DNA of 64,000 bases. Source: Siphonodentalium dalli. Lineage: Eukaryota; Mollusca; Scaphopoda; Gadilida; Siphonodentaliidae. A program made the position numbers and the translations under genes. The stretch covers positions 148,333,559-148,397,558 of the forward strand of contig CP136066.1 of NCBI GenBank assembly GCA_032622095.1. Reading direction: 5' to 3'. The notes under the pieces are model-generated. The model was not told where the DNA came from. It saw nothing but the letters and a program-made list of their open reading frames with translations, and did not search any database. Positions 29,401 through 35,354 of this stretch are shown here, piece after piece (positions within the stretch are counted from its first letter, which is position 1; each line of letters opens with the position of its first letter).

Positions 29401-30590
29401 TGGCTAAAGATGAATTTTTAATAGCAGGGGAATAACTCTATCTATAAGATATAGAGTTATTCCCCCTCCAATGAAAATAATACACTTTTTACTACAATCT
29501 AGATGACAAAAACACATTGGTAAATTAACTCAACAACAAAAAACATGTCTAAAGTTTATTACACTGGATAAGTTGACAATACAATGTTTTGGAGCTTCCC
29601 CTTTCAAATGGCATATTCATTGTATTTTATATAACGTGATCTTGGGTATCGAACAATAAGTGGGCATTTAAAGATGCTCTAGTATCTCTTCATGGCACAA
29701 CTTCAAACAAAAAAAACTCTATGAAACTCGTTTTGACAGGACGTTTGCATGATCATGGTCAAAATAGGAGGCTCCTATCTAGAGGTCACCCCAAAGATCC
29801 ATATGAAGTTTGGTGACGATCGGAAGTGAGATGCGGGCCGCAGGCCTGGGTGTGCCGATTGATTCAAATATGAAATCCAAGATAGCCTAATTCTTCTCGA
29901 GAGACATAAAAAATTGAGACATATGTATGTCACCATGTCGAGAATGGAATATCTCCCAGGGAGCACAGCTCAATGTCTCCCTCGACAACGGGATGGTCGA
30001 CATGCAACTACATGTATAATTTTTGTAATTACATCTGATCGTGACACTCGCCCTGGAAATAATGCCAGGGCAAGCTGTGTTCAGCCCGACTCGTCTGAGG
30101 TTCTCCGGCACGCGTTTCCTTCGGCCCGAGTTATCCACAATCTAGTGACCTCGTGCAGCTGCTGCTTCAACATGCTAGCCCTGGGCTATAAGACAAAACT
30201 TACCCTCGCTATGAGTGTTCCATTGACGATGAATCCATATCCAGGTCCAAAATAGAGCTCTGTTCCGGCTTCGATCCAGAGACAGCCAGACGGTGCTATC
30301 TCTATGTTACCATGAATCTTATGTGGGTTGTCCCTTCGCATCAAGGCCATCCTCTTATCTATTAGTCCGCCATAAGGATAAGTCGTCAACAAGGGGTTTA
30401 CGCAGTGTTTAGGAACCAGGTGTTGCAGATTAAATACGATCCCCTCAACAACCACCGGTCGATTATGTGTCTCGGACGGGGGTGGCGTCGGTAGCCTGCC
30501 TTGACCCAAAACGCCACACGGAAGCACGAAAATTAGTAAACACAAACAACAAAGGCGCAGAGATGTCATTTTCTTTTTCACTTCGCCCAT
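2200..30590 (-). CDS. bark: bark beetle / Anakonda-like tricellular junction protein, 5' eleven exons (gene continues past left edge)
   Basis: Eleven exons join in one open frame of 4,444 nt (1,481 codons plus one base): 30590-30204, 28709-28534, 26743-26547, 24489-24130, 22471-22221, 16764-16488, 13923-12383, 11087-10847, 8730-8393, 5590-5188, 2472-2200. Every intron is GT-AG. Seen in order: signal peptide (about 1-29), a short beta-rich stretch ending in a VNGTL motif, SRCR 1 (about 158-265), beta-helix repeats, a CUB-like segment (about 458-549), a long beta-helix region, SRCR 2 (about 1036-1140), beta-helix, a second CUB-like segment (about 1257-1390), and the start of a third beta-helix block. 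Known for the family: Bark/Anakonda is a large single-pass membrane protein with a triple-repeat ectodomain that organises tricellular contacts of septate junctions. Inferred: the third repeat, the C-type lectin-like domain and the membrane segment lie left of the window. Many N-glycosylation sequons fit an extracellular protein. The family call is by architecture and wording, not by a database search. Confidence 0.85.
2544..2800. mobile_element. TTAA element family B2, copy a
   Basis: TTAA-flanked, termini related to CCTTTCATGA / TGGAAGGG, with two palindromic cores of the CATTCTCTTATATATG type separated by AAGGTAAATATTGTTA. Intron after exon 10. Confidence 0.75.
2869..2972. mobile_element. 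Foldback MITE family A, single arm
   Basis: Begins TA-CAGTAATGCTGTCAATAA and runs through AATATGGCTTGCTGCCATTC to GGAAAGCTC, where full copies turn back. Only one arm is present. Confidence 0.7.
2984..3252. repeat. Interspersed repeat family L, copy 1
   Basis: GATGGCTCATTCAATATGGA ... CAATGTGTGAAATAAGC resembles 9213-9493. No coding or TIR structure seen. Confidence 0.5.
3826..3909. repeat. Hairpin repeat family E, copy 1
   Basis: CAGAATGAGGTCCCCAGAGG and its complement face each other around a short spacer; TTCACCCTCTGGGGACCT arm on the right. Confidence 0.65.
3960..4438. mobile_element. TTAA element family D, copy 1, interrupted by a foldback MITE
   Basis: Starts after TTAA 3956-3959 with CCCTTTTCTTACC and ends AAAGAAAGGG/TTAA. 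The family-A foldback MITE 3978-4190 lies within its left end. Related D copies share TAACTGGRTGGGA near the right end. Confidence 0.7.
3978..4190. mobile_element. Foldback MITE family A, full palindrome (213 bp)
   Basis: CAGTAATGCTCTAATTAATC at the left end and its reverse complement at the right, flanked by TA. The arms of about 100 bp meet at GGAAAGCTCTCACCGAGAGC. TA target and CAGT ends suggest a Tc1/mariner-mobilised MITE. Inserted in D copy 1. Confidence 0.85.
4443..4949. mobile_element. TTAA element family B2, copy b, interrupted by a C element
   Basis: Starts at TTAA 4439-4442 with CCCTTCCATGACTG and ends at ATGAAAGTG/TTAA. Two palindromic cores. A family-C element (4665-4912) sits at an internal TTAA; removing it rejoins the usual B2 text GATCTTTAA...GCACCAGTGCAGCTCC. 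Shares its left TTAA with the D element before it. Confidence 0.8.
4665..4912. mobile_element. TTAA element family C, copy 3 (248-bp palindrome), nested
   Basis: CCCTTTCAGTGCCAAG and its reverse complement at the ends, TTAA on both sides. Almost the whole element is one inverted repeat centred near 4770-4800, with an extra GAGCTCTTTCCATCAATGTA unit. Inserted inside B2 copy b. Confidence 0.85.
4998..5125. mobile_element. Foldback MITE family A, right arm mostly deleted (128 bp)
   Basis: Complete left arm, then jumps from GGAAAGCTCTCGCC to the last 20 bases of the right arm (GATTAATTAGGGCATTACTG). TA on both sides. Confidence 0.8.
5188..5590 (-). CDS. bark: bark-like exon 10: CUB-like segment of repeat 2
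   Basis: 403 nt, phase 0 in (TTGTCTTCAG) and phase 1 out (CCA|GTGAGT). Beta-rich with EIHVNFGLRVTLQMLDYNP and NALTIKLVINGIRSGRISF; acidic patches; no cysteines seen. Same position and same phases as exon 6 in repeat 1, so it is probably the equivalent domain, though direct similarity by eye is low. Confidence 0.75.
6032..6123. repeat. Hairpin repeat family E, copy 2
   Basis: Same arms as copy 1 with a few changes (GGTCACCAGAGAGTGAA). Intron between exons 9 and 10. Confidence 0.65.
6318..6408. repeat. Hairpin repeat family E, copy 3
   Basis: ATGAGGTCCCCAGTGGGTGA / TTCACCCTCTGGGGACCTCA arms with TAGCCTGCTGTGCTGGATAG in the loop. Confidence 0.65.
7386..7920. mobile_element. Element with 68-bp inverted terminal repeats made of tandem small palindromes (family F)
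   Basis: The left end TCAGGTCAGGCACATCCTGA, followed by two copies of CCACTATTATAGTGG, is repeated as its complement at 7854-7920. The 400-bp interior has no recognisable coding frame. No clear target duplication. Intron between exons 9 and 10. Confidence 0.65.
8393..8730 (-). CDS. bark: bark-like exon 9: beta-helix of repeat 2
   Basis: 338 nt, phase 1 in and phase 0 out (CAG|GTAAGT). Beta-helix coils are visible (FFAITEVKITNCVSDGINVY; DCDVSNNLGNGIITRSPFFS; IRDNVKSGFVYQ). It corresponds to exons 4 and 5 of repeat 1 combined, but is shorter. Confidence 0.8.
9213..9493. repeat. Interspersed repeat family L, copy 2
   Basis: GTCGTTTTTGTGATGGCTCA ... GTGTGAAATAAGCACTG, same order of blocks as copy 1. 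Confidence 0.5.
9995..10045. mobile_element. TTAA element family B2, left-end fragment
   Basis: TTAACCCTTCCATGACTGG followed by AAATTTTGCGAAAACCCTGT, then the sequence diverges. A truncated copy. Confidence 0.6.
10103..10338. repeat. Hairpin repeat family E, compound copy with outer inverted repeat
   Basis: Two hairpins of this family lie side by side, and the whole is enclosed by a longer inverted repeat (AAGCCTTGAAATAGGGTGTC ... GACACCCTATTTCAAGGCTT). This shows more of the element's true ends than the other copies do. Confidence 0.7.
10847..11087 (-). CDS. bark: bark-like exon 8: second half of SRCR 2
   Basis: 241 nt, phase 0 in (TCTACACAG) and phase 1 out (GTAAGT). It encodes GWTDMNAALVCQQLGL, the core SRCR motif, then WVACQEMDDDLTKC and NCDHQHDVFLKC, giving the expected cysteine spacing. 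The donor position carries an uncertainty of one base. Confidence 0.85.
11846..12243 (+). mobile_element. tRNA-derived SINE with ATT-rich tail
   Basis: The head GTGGTAGCCCAGTGGTTAGA matches a pol III A box and GAGTTCGCGCCC a B box at tRNA-like spacing. A unique body of about 300 bp follows, then a tail CATTATTGTTATTATTAC. This is the layout of molluscan tRNA-SINEs. It sits in the intron between exons 7 and 8, opposite to the gene's orientation. It does not fold as a functional tRNA. Confidence 0.75.
12383..13923 (-). CDS. bark: bark-like exon 7: large beta-helix exon, repeat 2 opening and first half of SRCR 2
   Basis: 1,541 nt, the largest exon. The frame is open further upstream, but the phase needed after exon 6 and the best acceptor (TTTGGTATAG) put the start at about 13923; this is the least certain boundary in the model. 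The first 350 or so codons are beta-helix coils rich in Asn and Gly (LGYGVNVHD, NQYGAGLRVFGG, NRGYGVITEY, NTRHSVLVS) and many NXS/T sequons, followed by RLNWWGTTVHETIYNSIFD, a motif common in this protein family. Then comes a stretch matching the repeat-1 opening (FEFESSVGMIVHGRLEANG), and SRCR 2 begins: VRLMDGADEYEGRLEVLIDG, WGTVCRE. Leaves in phase 0. Confidence 0.85.
14166..14386. mobile_element. TTAA element family C, copy 1
   Basis: TTAA both sides, ends CCCTTTGAGTGCCAGG / CCTGGCACTCAAAGGG. One degraded palindromic core (14280-14340). Intron after exon 6. Confidence 0.8.
14461..15619. mobile_element. Long-TIR element, family I copy 1
   Basis: About 110 bp at the left (TAGTCCATGTTTCC..., ACTGGTTTACGTC..., CCCTGTTCATATACCATT) recur as the complement at the right end. 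Interior shares GTAATTTAATGTGGAAAATA with the other two copies. No transposase frame. Intron between exons 6 and 7. Confidence 0.75.
15996..16434. mobile_element. TTAA element family B1, copy 2
   Basis: Same family as 1788-2182, in the other orientation. Left TTAA and CCCTTTACCCAAC intact; the right end stops at TTGGGTAA and has lost its last bases. Two palindromic cores at about 16022-16090 and 16222-16290. Lies in the intron after exon 6. Confidence 0.8.
16488..16764 (-). CDS. bark: bark-like exon 6: CUB-like segment of repeat 1
   Basis: 277 nt, phase 0 in (TTTCATCAG acceptor) and phase 1 out (GTAATT donor). The product begins RYAPNGLKTITVHWLLIERD and goes on to FLMEVTQCDG, a beta-rich unit with two cysteines (KCEVFKPC) that occupies the same place as exon 10 in repeat 2. 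The CUB-like label rests on position and general pattern and is not certain. A TTAA-type element ends only about 55 bp downstream of the donor. Confidence 0.75.
16821..17279. mobile_element. TTAA element family C, copy 2
   Basis: TTAA both sides, ends CCCTTTGAGTGCCAGG / CCTGGCACTCAAAGGG. Longer than copy 1, with an added AT-rich stretch and one complete palindromic core (17163-17232). Begins about 55 bp upstream of exon 6, in the intron between exons 5 and 6. Confidence 0.8.
17290..18222. mobile_element. Family G element, left end unclear
   Basis: Five to six degenerate units (GAGTAAAATCCAAGATGGCC, GGTCACCC...GATCCATATGAAGTTTGG, GGGATGTGGCCTGTAGGGTG) and right end GCAATAACTCAAACTTTACA...AAAGTTGAGCTAATG. 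Intron between exons 5 and 6. Confidence 0.6.
18223..20102. other. Intron between exons 5 and 6, unassigned part
   Basis: Only the 62-bp short tandem repeat (18750-18895) stands out. At about 18540-18600 the minus strand has GTGGGTTCACGCC, loosely like a pol III B box, but no A box was found. Confidence 0.4.
18750..18895 (+). repeat. Short tandem repeat, about 2.5 copies of 62 bp
   Basis: AAAGGTCATCGTAG occurs at 18755, 18817 and 18879; the units share GCATTGGATGAG and TGTAGTTCCCGATAAATA. Confidence 0.7.
20289..20781. mobile_element. TTAA-flanked element, family J copy 2 (493 bp), nested in the hAT element
   Basis: Inverted copy of 1291-1783 with the same length, flanked by TTAA (20285-20288, 20782-20785). 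It lies wholly inside the hAT element, so it inserted later. Contains the motif ATAAAGAGCGTT twice, which also occurs at 35.8 kb and in variant form at 41.5 kb. Confidence 0.8.
21241..21321. other. 81-bp insertion between 16-bp direct repeats in the hAT element
   Basis: AAGCAAGTTATGATAA occurs at 21225-21240 and 21322-21337. Between lie GGGCCTCTCGGTCAATTCGA, AATCCCGGGG and a C9 run. Looks like an insertion with long target duplication, or a local duplication with filler. Confidence 0.5.
21331..21749 (+). pseudogene. hAT transposase C-terminal remnant (dimerisation region), frameshifted
   Basis: The frame contains LFPIISHLLAILYCVSVSTV then DCERAFSTQNLIKTKQRNE, the hAT C-terminal dimerisation motif (S...CERxFS). 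It then stops early. In another frame, from about 21620, the sequence continues SAEYLNILMKISIEGPPNDQ ... RKWKDVKWRRIFNSL and a stop at 21749, the normal family ending. A frameshift near 21,615 therefore breaks it. The catalytic N-terminal region is absent. An 81-bp insertion sits just upstream (21241-21321). Confidence 0.85.
22221..22471 (-). CDS. bark: bark-like exon 5: beta-helix 1, end
   Basis: 251 nt, phase 1 in and phase 0 out (CAG|GTATAT). It continues the beta-helix of exon 4 without a break (NNRG + YGIHVSTSVG) and has the coil motif TENNGDGIKMY. It ends in SGLCVQ just before the CUB-like segment of exon 6. The following intron is the longest in the gene (about 5.5 kb) and holds the hAT element. 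Confidence 0.8.
22542..22832. mobile_element. TTAA element family B2, copy d
   Basis: Same layout as other B2 elements; left end CCGTTTCATGACGGG, right flank decayed to GTAA. Two palindromic cores, the second enlarged by a partial duplication of the arm (22707-22785). Confidence 0.7.
22874..23083. mobile_element. TTAA element family D, copy 3
   Basis: TTAA-flanked, CCCTTTCTGTACTAAATACT left end and AAAGAAAGAG right end. Interior without core palindrome. Lies 40 bp from B2 copy d. Confidence 0.65.
23134..23205. repeat. Hairpin repeat family E, partial copy
   Basis: CAGAATGAGGTCCCCCAGAG arm and GGGCTAGCATCACTAAATTC; right arm lost. Confidence 0.55.
23645..23895. mobile_element. Family G fragment
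   Basis: Contains GCACTGTAGCTCAACTTG, a degraded unit and AAGATGGGTGCTAGCGGACA. Other fragments of this family lie at 29762-29882, 36955-37130, 58370-58600, 59100-59700 and 63340-63440. Confidence 0.5.
24130..24489 (-). CDS. bark: bark-like exon 4: end of SRCR 1 and start of beta-helix 1
   Basis: 360 nt, phase 1 in and phase 1 out (GTAAGC). The first residues (DGQQAIGFSCEG) close SRCR 1. The rest has alternating short hydrophobic strands and Asn/Gly turns typical of right-handed parallel beta-helices (WIEYADIQYAGLDVY; NNVTVEYSAYDGMNL; NSTIQNNRG). Sequons NSS, NVT, NLT and NST are visible. Confidence 0.8.
24490..25097. other. Intron between exons 3 and 4, unassigned part
   Basis: AT-rich; nothing recognised. 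The same holds for 25719-25970 and 26744-27373. Confidence 0.4.
25098..25718. mobile_element. TIR element filled with cryptic GAAGCGAAA simple sequence (621 bp)
   Basis: Ends TGGTGTCCTGTTTCCGCCAC and complement, flanked by TA. The interior is a patchwork of AAGCAAGCGAAAAA and TTCGCTTCGG motifs on both strands, able to fold in many ways. The long open frames here arise from this base composition, not from a gene. Intron between exons 3 and 4. Confidence 0.75.
25975..26206. mobile_element. TTAA element family B2, copy e
   Basis: TTAA both sides; left end CCTTTCAATGAAGGG, right end CATGAAAGGG. Two palindromic cores, the second shortened. Confidence 0.7.
26330..26404. mobile_element. Foldback MITE family A, left-arm fragment
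   Basis: TAGTAATGCCCTAAATAATC through GGATTTAGTTAGAAATATGG, then broken by junction with a B2 fragment. Confidence 0.65.
26405..26452. mobile_element. TTAA element family B2, right-end fragment joined to a MITE arm
   Basis: CACAGGGTCTTTAATG...CATCATGAAAGCG/TTAA, directly joined to the broken arm of a family-A MITE at about 26404. Confidence 0.6.
26547..26743 (-). CDS. bark: bark-like exon 3: second half of SRCR 1
   Basis: 197 nt, phase 2 in and phase 1 out (GTATGT donor). It contains the SRCR signature DANVTCRNLGFFWGN and the late block CRGTENNLLDCPGY, so the conserved cysteines of an SRCR fold are present, with the last one at the start of exon 4. The choice of acceptor (ATTTCAG) is fixed by frame: it joins exon 2 as ...TNYINFTEIDANV. 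Confidence 0.85.
27378..27780. mobile_element. TTAA element family B1, copy 3
   Basis: Same family in the intron between exons 2 and 3. The left palindromic core is partly deleted after its first arm; the right core is complete with one variant arm (CATGCTCATAGTTATG). Right TTAA altered to TAAC. Confidence 0.8.
28261..28471. mobile_element. Foldback MITE family A, full palindrome (211 bp)
   Basis: Two full arms meeting at AAAGCTCAGTGAGAGCTTT; left flank TA, right flank changed to GA. Lies 60 bp downstream of exon 2's donor. Confidence 0.8.
28534..28709 (-). CDS. bark: bark-like exon 2: first half of SRCR 1
   Basis: 176 nt, enters in phase 0 after a pyrimidine-rich acceptor (TTCTTCTTCAG) and leaves in phase 2 at GTGAGT. 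It encodes the typical SRCR opening: ARLVDGN, then GRLELMF, then WRGVCTN (family pattern: VRLVDG...GRVEV...WGTVC). The domain is finished by exon 3. Confidence 0.85.
28710..30203. other. Intron between exons 1 and 2
   Basis: Holds the small hairpin at 29427 and a family-G fragment at 29762-29882; otherwise nothing recognised. Confidence 0.4.
29427..29465. repeat. Small near-perfect hairpin
   Basis: GGGGAATAACTCTAT faces ATAGAGTTATTCCCC with a short loop. Intron between exons 1 and 2. Confidence 0.7.
30204..30590 (-). CDS. bark: bark-like exon 1: start codon and signal peptide
   Basis: 129 codons ending in phase 0 at a strong donor (AGG|GTAAGT). Two in-frame starts exist, at 30590 and 30569. 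The second lies directly before the hydrophobic run LRLCCLCLLIFVLPCGVLG and gives a more usual signal peptide, so it may be the real start. Cleavage is likely near residue 29-30. A proline-rich linker follows, then a segment with IWEAGTE-like and VNGTLIAR motifs that resembles the stretch before SRCR 2 in exon 7, which marks it as the opening of repeat 1. The 5' UTR and transcription start cannot be placed. Confidence 0.85.
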
Positions 30591-31452
30591 AGCAGATTGT
30601 TAATAAATATCCATATATGTTGACTTTTCTCCTAAGAATTCACACATTTCCGTTGACGATCCTTCACTTTTTAGCTGACTAATCCGTTATTACAAGTTAC
30701 ATCAAGCTTTCAAAAAAATGGACGTAAATTCCGGTAAGTCTCGTTTCAAAATTATCTTATTCATCAAATGTGTGTCATCGGATCACTCAGGTAAATCTTC
30801 GAGGTCACGTGACCTAACAGGTACGCTATAACTCACCTGTCGGCGACAGTGGTATGCGTGGTCGTCTGTTATTGTAATGACTTGGGGAAGTGTCAATCAG
30901 TTAATTCCACGCATAACTTTCACACGATTAACTTTTAGTCAAGGAAACAATACAGTTATACACAGGTATACTTTGATTTACAATGAGAACTGAATATTGC
31001 TCATGAGATTTCAGAGCGTGGGATCAACCAGCCAGTGGTCGGCCCGTAATTGGAGGCACTGAGCATCAGTATGAATCGGGGTGTTTTAGTCATCATATTG
31101 ACGAACTCTGACAAATTCCTTAAAGACTGATTTGAACATTCTTAGTAATTACATATAGGCTAATAATTTTTTCAAAATCCAAGTAAATTTTCGTAATTTC
31201 ACAATATTTATCGCAATTTTTCTAACTAGGTTATATATTGGTGCATGCAGTGTTGTATCTCATGCCGTTTATTTGTGTTTTCTAATTAAATTAATAAATT
31301 CATTTATTAACCACAGTGACTGTGCTAACTTGTACTCGTGAAAATTTTATTTTATTTTAGGGGCATGAGATTTCTTCCCTGGAAAATCTATTATGGGACA
31401 CTTTCTGAAGCGGGCAAAATCGAAGCCATATATATATATACTGACCTTTTAT
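30591..31452. other. Upstream region of the bark-like gene
   Basis: Should contain the promoter. Apart from the E-box palindrome at 30802 no clear element could be assigned. Confidence 0.4.
30802..30815. promoter_or_regulatory. E-box palindrome upstream of the bark-like gene
   Basis: A 14-bp perfect palindrome, AGGTCACGTGACCT, sits about 210 bp upstream of the start codon. It contains the extended E-box GTCACGTGAC bound by bHLH-zip factors of the USF/MITF type in animals. Whether it is used is inference; no TATA box or initiator could be assigned with confidence. Confidence 0.3.
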
Positions 31453-31592
31453 TTTGATAGCAACCCTTGTTGGAGGGGCCGGGGTGACAAAGCGCTTTAT
31501 ACTAGAGCACGGCTGACGCATTTCAGTGACATTTCGGCTCGGTAGATAATTTCCTCTCATCTGCATGAACCGTGCACAGGCCCCTGCATGGG
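31453..31592 (-). CDS. possible exon of an unrecognised gene
   Basis: Minus-strand frame bounded by an acceptor-like TTTTCCCCATGCAG and a donor-like GTCAGT. It reads ACARFMQMRGNYLPSRNVTE then MRQPCSSIKRFVTPAPPTRV. It lies about 0.9 kb upstream of the bark-like start codon on the same strand, so it could be 5' non-coding sequence that happens to be open. Weak evidence. Confidence 0.2.
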
Positions 31593-31928
31593 GAAAACTA
31601 CCATGCAGATATACCTTTATATACATGTACTGTACCACTATAGTGACAAGTTCACAAGTCCGATTTTTGGTGGAAACACGCGAACTGCCATATCCCTACT
31701 AAATTCTGAAAATTATTCATCTCACACAAGAGAACATGTACCCATCCTATCTTATTGCCAATGAAACCCCTATCTTTTGGCATACAACTCGACAATATCA
31801 AAGGAACGTAATTCGAGATAGAAAAGTTGCATATTAAGTTCTACAGGGAAAAACGGGTCGTCAGTCTGCATGCGCGTCCGCCTAAAAAATAATCCTCAAT
31901 AATTCTAAATGACACTGTACATGTATAT

Positions 31929-32302
31929 AGCTCAACTTGGAAAGGGAGGTCATTTCATGTATTGCAATGGAGCTATTAGTAGGAATGCGGAAAGTTGAAA
32001 TGTCTAAGTAATACTATATACAACATATAAAGAGATATATAACTCTCCAATAAATGCGGGCTGCATGGTGTGCCGATGAATTCACATTTGAAATCAAAGA
32101 TGGCTGCTATCTTTTTAACGAATTTTGCACACACAAAAATTGATGACTCCCATCTAGAGGTATAGAAGATCGATATGGAGTTTGGTGACGATCGGATGAG
32201 AGATGTGACTTGTGGGGTGTGCTAACGGAACTTGTTGTAGTCTCGACGGACGACAACCCATGGCAATAGCTGATTTCAACTGGACTTCGTCAAGTTGAGC
32301 TA
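31929..32302. mobile_element. Family G element, short copy (374 bp)
   Basis: AGCTCAACTTGGAAAGGGAG left end, one unit with AAGATGGCTGCTATC, right end GCAATAGCTGATTTC...TCAAGTTGAGCT. Confidence 0.65.
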
Positions 32303-32731
32303 AAAATCAGCCGACTTCCCCCCCAATGGATATTACAGGCCATATCAAATTACCTTTCTTTTGATATGTAACCTGTTGGAGTAAATTAATTGTAGCGAAG
32401 TCCACCTCGTATTGAGAATACTCAAGTTCGGCATTTGTGATCGTTATTCAAATGGTGTCCGTGTATCATAATCACTATACTTACCGGACACCCAGGCTTA
32501 AATATACGACCGCCTTTTGTCGGTAGGTTCTGGTAGGTTTAGCTAGTTTTCGACATGCTTGGTATCTCGACTTCCCCTGGTATGATACTTTCGTATAAAG
32601 AAAGCAAGTTTCATGGCCAATAAATAAGGCAAATTGAAATATAATGTGACTGAAAGTTTTTGGGAATTGACAGATGACAGATTGTGTGTGTTTTCGCCGA
32701 TATCGGACTTGTGAACCTTGTCACTGGTATA

Positions 32732-34005
32732 CACTGGGGGAAAACTGTTTCACAAGAATCGATTCTATCGCCTATCGGGTTCCGTCTCTATCGAATTAAG
32801 TCCAGTCTCTTTCGCGACTTGAAACAAATGTTTTCAAAGTTTTGACCTCCATTAAAACAGAACGTATTTTATAAAAACTATCGCTAGATTGTGTCTTTGT
32901 GCGTAATTATTGGTGATAATAATGCGAAGTCGGCTATTTTTTGCACACTTAGAAGAGTAATGTGTTTGTGTGCAGTTCCTTTGTAAATTAAGCAGCATTT
33001 TGATGCTCCTTTTATCGGCCTTTTTACCTTTTAATTAGACTGAAATATGTCTTCTTGTATGATCGAACACCAGGACACGATTACAGCACAGCTCTCGATG
33101 GCTCCTCACAGTAAAAGACCCTCAAATTAATCCATCAAAGAAGCAACGCAATGTTCCGATTCTAATGTGATTTTTATGTTCACGATCGGTTCTTTCGCCC
33201 CCCGTTTAATGCAATATTATATTCAACCAGATAGTTCATTTGTGTTTCTAGTTGCCATATTACCATATATGGTTTAAACTATAGTCACAGCAACACCAAT
33301 ATGAGTTTTTCAGTAGTCCCAAAGCATCATAGGTTGGATATTAAAGATTAACGGTCGATCATCTTTAATATCTGACCTATGATCGTTTGGGACCACTAAA
33401 ACTCATCTATTGATTTACTATGGATACATTTTAAACCATATATGACCATGTATTTTCATTGGGCAACTATAGATGTACAATCAAATAATCTGCTCGAATA
33501 TGAATGTACTGTAAACAGGAACGAAAGAACCGATCGTGAACATAAATATCACAATAGAATCGGAACCTTTTGTTGCTTTTTGAGGCACTAATTTGAAGGA
33601 CGTGTACGGCGAGGAACCATCGGGAGGTATTGTATTATAATTATCTAATGTTCAACCATAAAACATGACAAGTTTCAGTCCAATTTAAAGTAGACAAGGC
33701 CGATAATCTGAGCATCAAAGTGCTGCTTAATTTTCATGGGAAATGCACACAAATGCACTACGTCTCTAACTGTGCACAACATGCAGCCGATTTTGCATTA
33801 CTGTCATCAATAAACACGTATATAAAGACATAATCTGTCGATTGTTATTGGAAAATACATTCTGTTTTGACATTCAGTCTATAAACAACGGTCAAAACTT
33901 TGAAAATATGTTTTAGAAATCGCGAAAGAGTCGGAACTTAATTCGATAGAGACGGAACCGGAAGGGCGATAGAATCGATTCTGGTGAAACAGTTTCCCCC
34001 CAGTG
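32732..34005. mobile_element. Foldback element of 1,274 bp with 5-bp target duplication
   Basis: CACTGGGGGAAAACTGTTTC at the left, complement at the right, flanked by GTATA on both sides (32727-32731, 34006-34010). Almost the whole element is an imperfect inverted repeat, arms about 620 bp, centre near 33,360 (GATTAACGGTCGATC). No coding frame. Superfamily unknown. Confidence 0.8.
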
Positions 34006-34057
34006 GTATAGCCTATGTAGAGGATATTACTTTGTTCGTTTGATATCGGCCCGAGGT

Positions 34058-34106
34058 AACCTCATATCAGCCTGAGACCGAAGGGCCAAGGCTGATATGA
34101 GGTTAT
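34058..34106. repeat. Small hairpin
   Basis: TAACCTCATATCAGCC and GGCTGATATGAGGTTA facing each other; a further GTTGATATGAGGCC follows. Lies just outside the 1.27-kb foldback element. Confidence 0.65.
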
Positions 34107-34369
34107 CAAAGGTTGATATGAGGCCTATACTATCAAACCAACCAAGTAATAACATATTTATTAATTAGATTGCCTCTTAGTAACTCTTTCAAATGAGTGA
34201 CGTCACAAAAATCGATATCTACACATTATTTAGCAGTTAAGTAGATTTTCGGCATGTCGTAAAAGCATATTACTCTGATTTGTGATATCGTAAAATGATA
34301 TTACTCGGATTTATGATGTCGTAAAATGATATTAATCGGTTTAAGGGCAAATCCTAGCATCTAGACTGA

Positions 34370-35041
34370 CCTCAAGCTTTCCTAGTGTTGGAAATTTAAA
34401 ACTTCATACTCACCCTTAGGTTGGAAATTTTCCAACTGATGACTATTTCAATCCACAATTTTGACCAAATGTAGTAAAATATTGTTTTCTTAAACTAATT
34501 TGCAGTTTTTTATTGGCCATAGGGGAGGGACCAGGACACACCGGGCCGATCATGCTTCAGCCAGGTGTGCGACAATTTTGAAATTTGAACAAGAAAATCG
34601 CAAAATCGTAGCATCTAGACTAGCCTCACGCCTTCCTAGAGTTGGAAATATCCAACCTGACACCCCGACTTAGGCTGGAAAATTTCCAACTGATGATAAT
34701 TCCAGTGACAATTTTGACCAAATGTAGGAAAATATTTTTTTTATTAATAAACTTGCCGTTTTTGACTGGCTACGTGTGAGGGACCAGGACACAAGCTTTC
34801 CAAGTGTTGGAAATTTCCAACCAGACACCCCCCTAAGGTTGGAAAATTTCCAACTGATGGCCATTTCAGTCCAAAATTTTTACCAAAAGAAATTGTTTGA
34901 AAATCAAACTACAAGAACATTTTCAACCTACAAAGAGTGTTGGTGTGAAATTTCTAATTATAATGTTGTGTCAGGTATCAAATTTCCAACTGTTGAAAAT
35001 TTTGACCAAAGTTGTGGGGGGGGGGGGGGGGGGGGGGGGGG
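34370..35041 (+). repeat. Degenerate tandem repeat ending in a run of 26 G
   Basis: GGTTGGAAATTTTCCAACTG and AATTTTGACCAAATGTAG recur near 34420-34470, 34670-34725 and 34835-34880, with GAGGGACCAGGACACA between. The block is closed by a poly-G run at 35016-35041. Confidence 0.6.
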
Positions 35042-35154
35042 TGACAACACAAGTTTTCCCAACCCACTGTCGCCACGTCTCTGTGCACGGGCAAAGTGAC
35101 AAAATAATCTTTTTAAAAACATGTTAATGGGCGTTTATTGTTACAGTACTTATA

Positions 35155-35354
35155 CAGTAATGCCCAAAGTAATTGACCACTTAACCACAGCATAATTATG
35201 GGTAATTTTTCATGATTTAGTCGGAAATATGGCTTGTTGCCATTCATCGGAAAGCTTTCCGATGAATGACAACAAGCCATATTTCCGACTAAATCTTGAA
35301 AAATTACCCATAATTCTGCTGTGGTTAAGTGGTCAATTACTTTGGCCATTACTG
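35155..35354. mobile_element. Foldback MITE family A, full palindrome (200 bp)
   Basis: Arms begin CAGTAATGCCCAAAGTAATT; the turn is GGAAAGCTTTCC with no spacer. TA on both sides. Confidence 0.85.
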
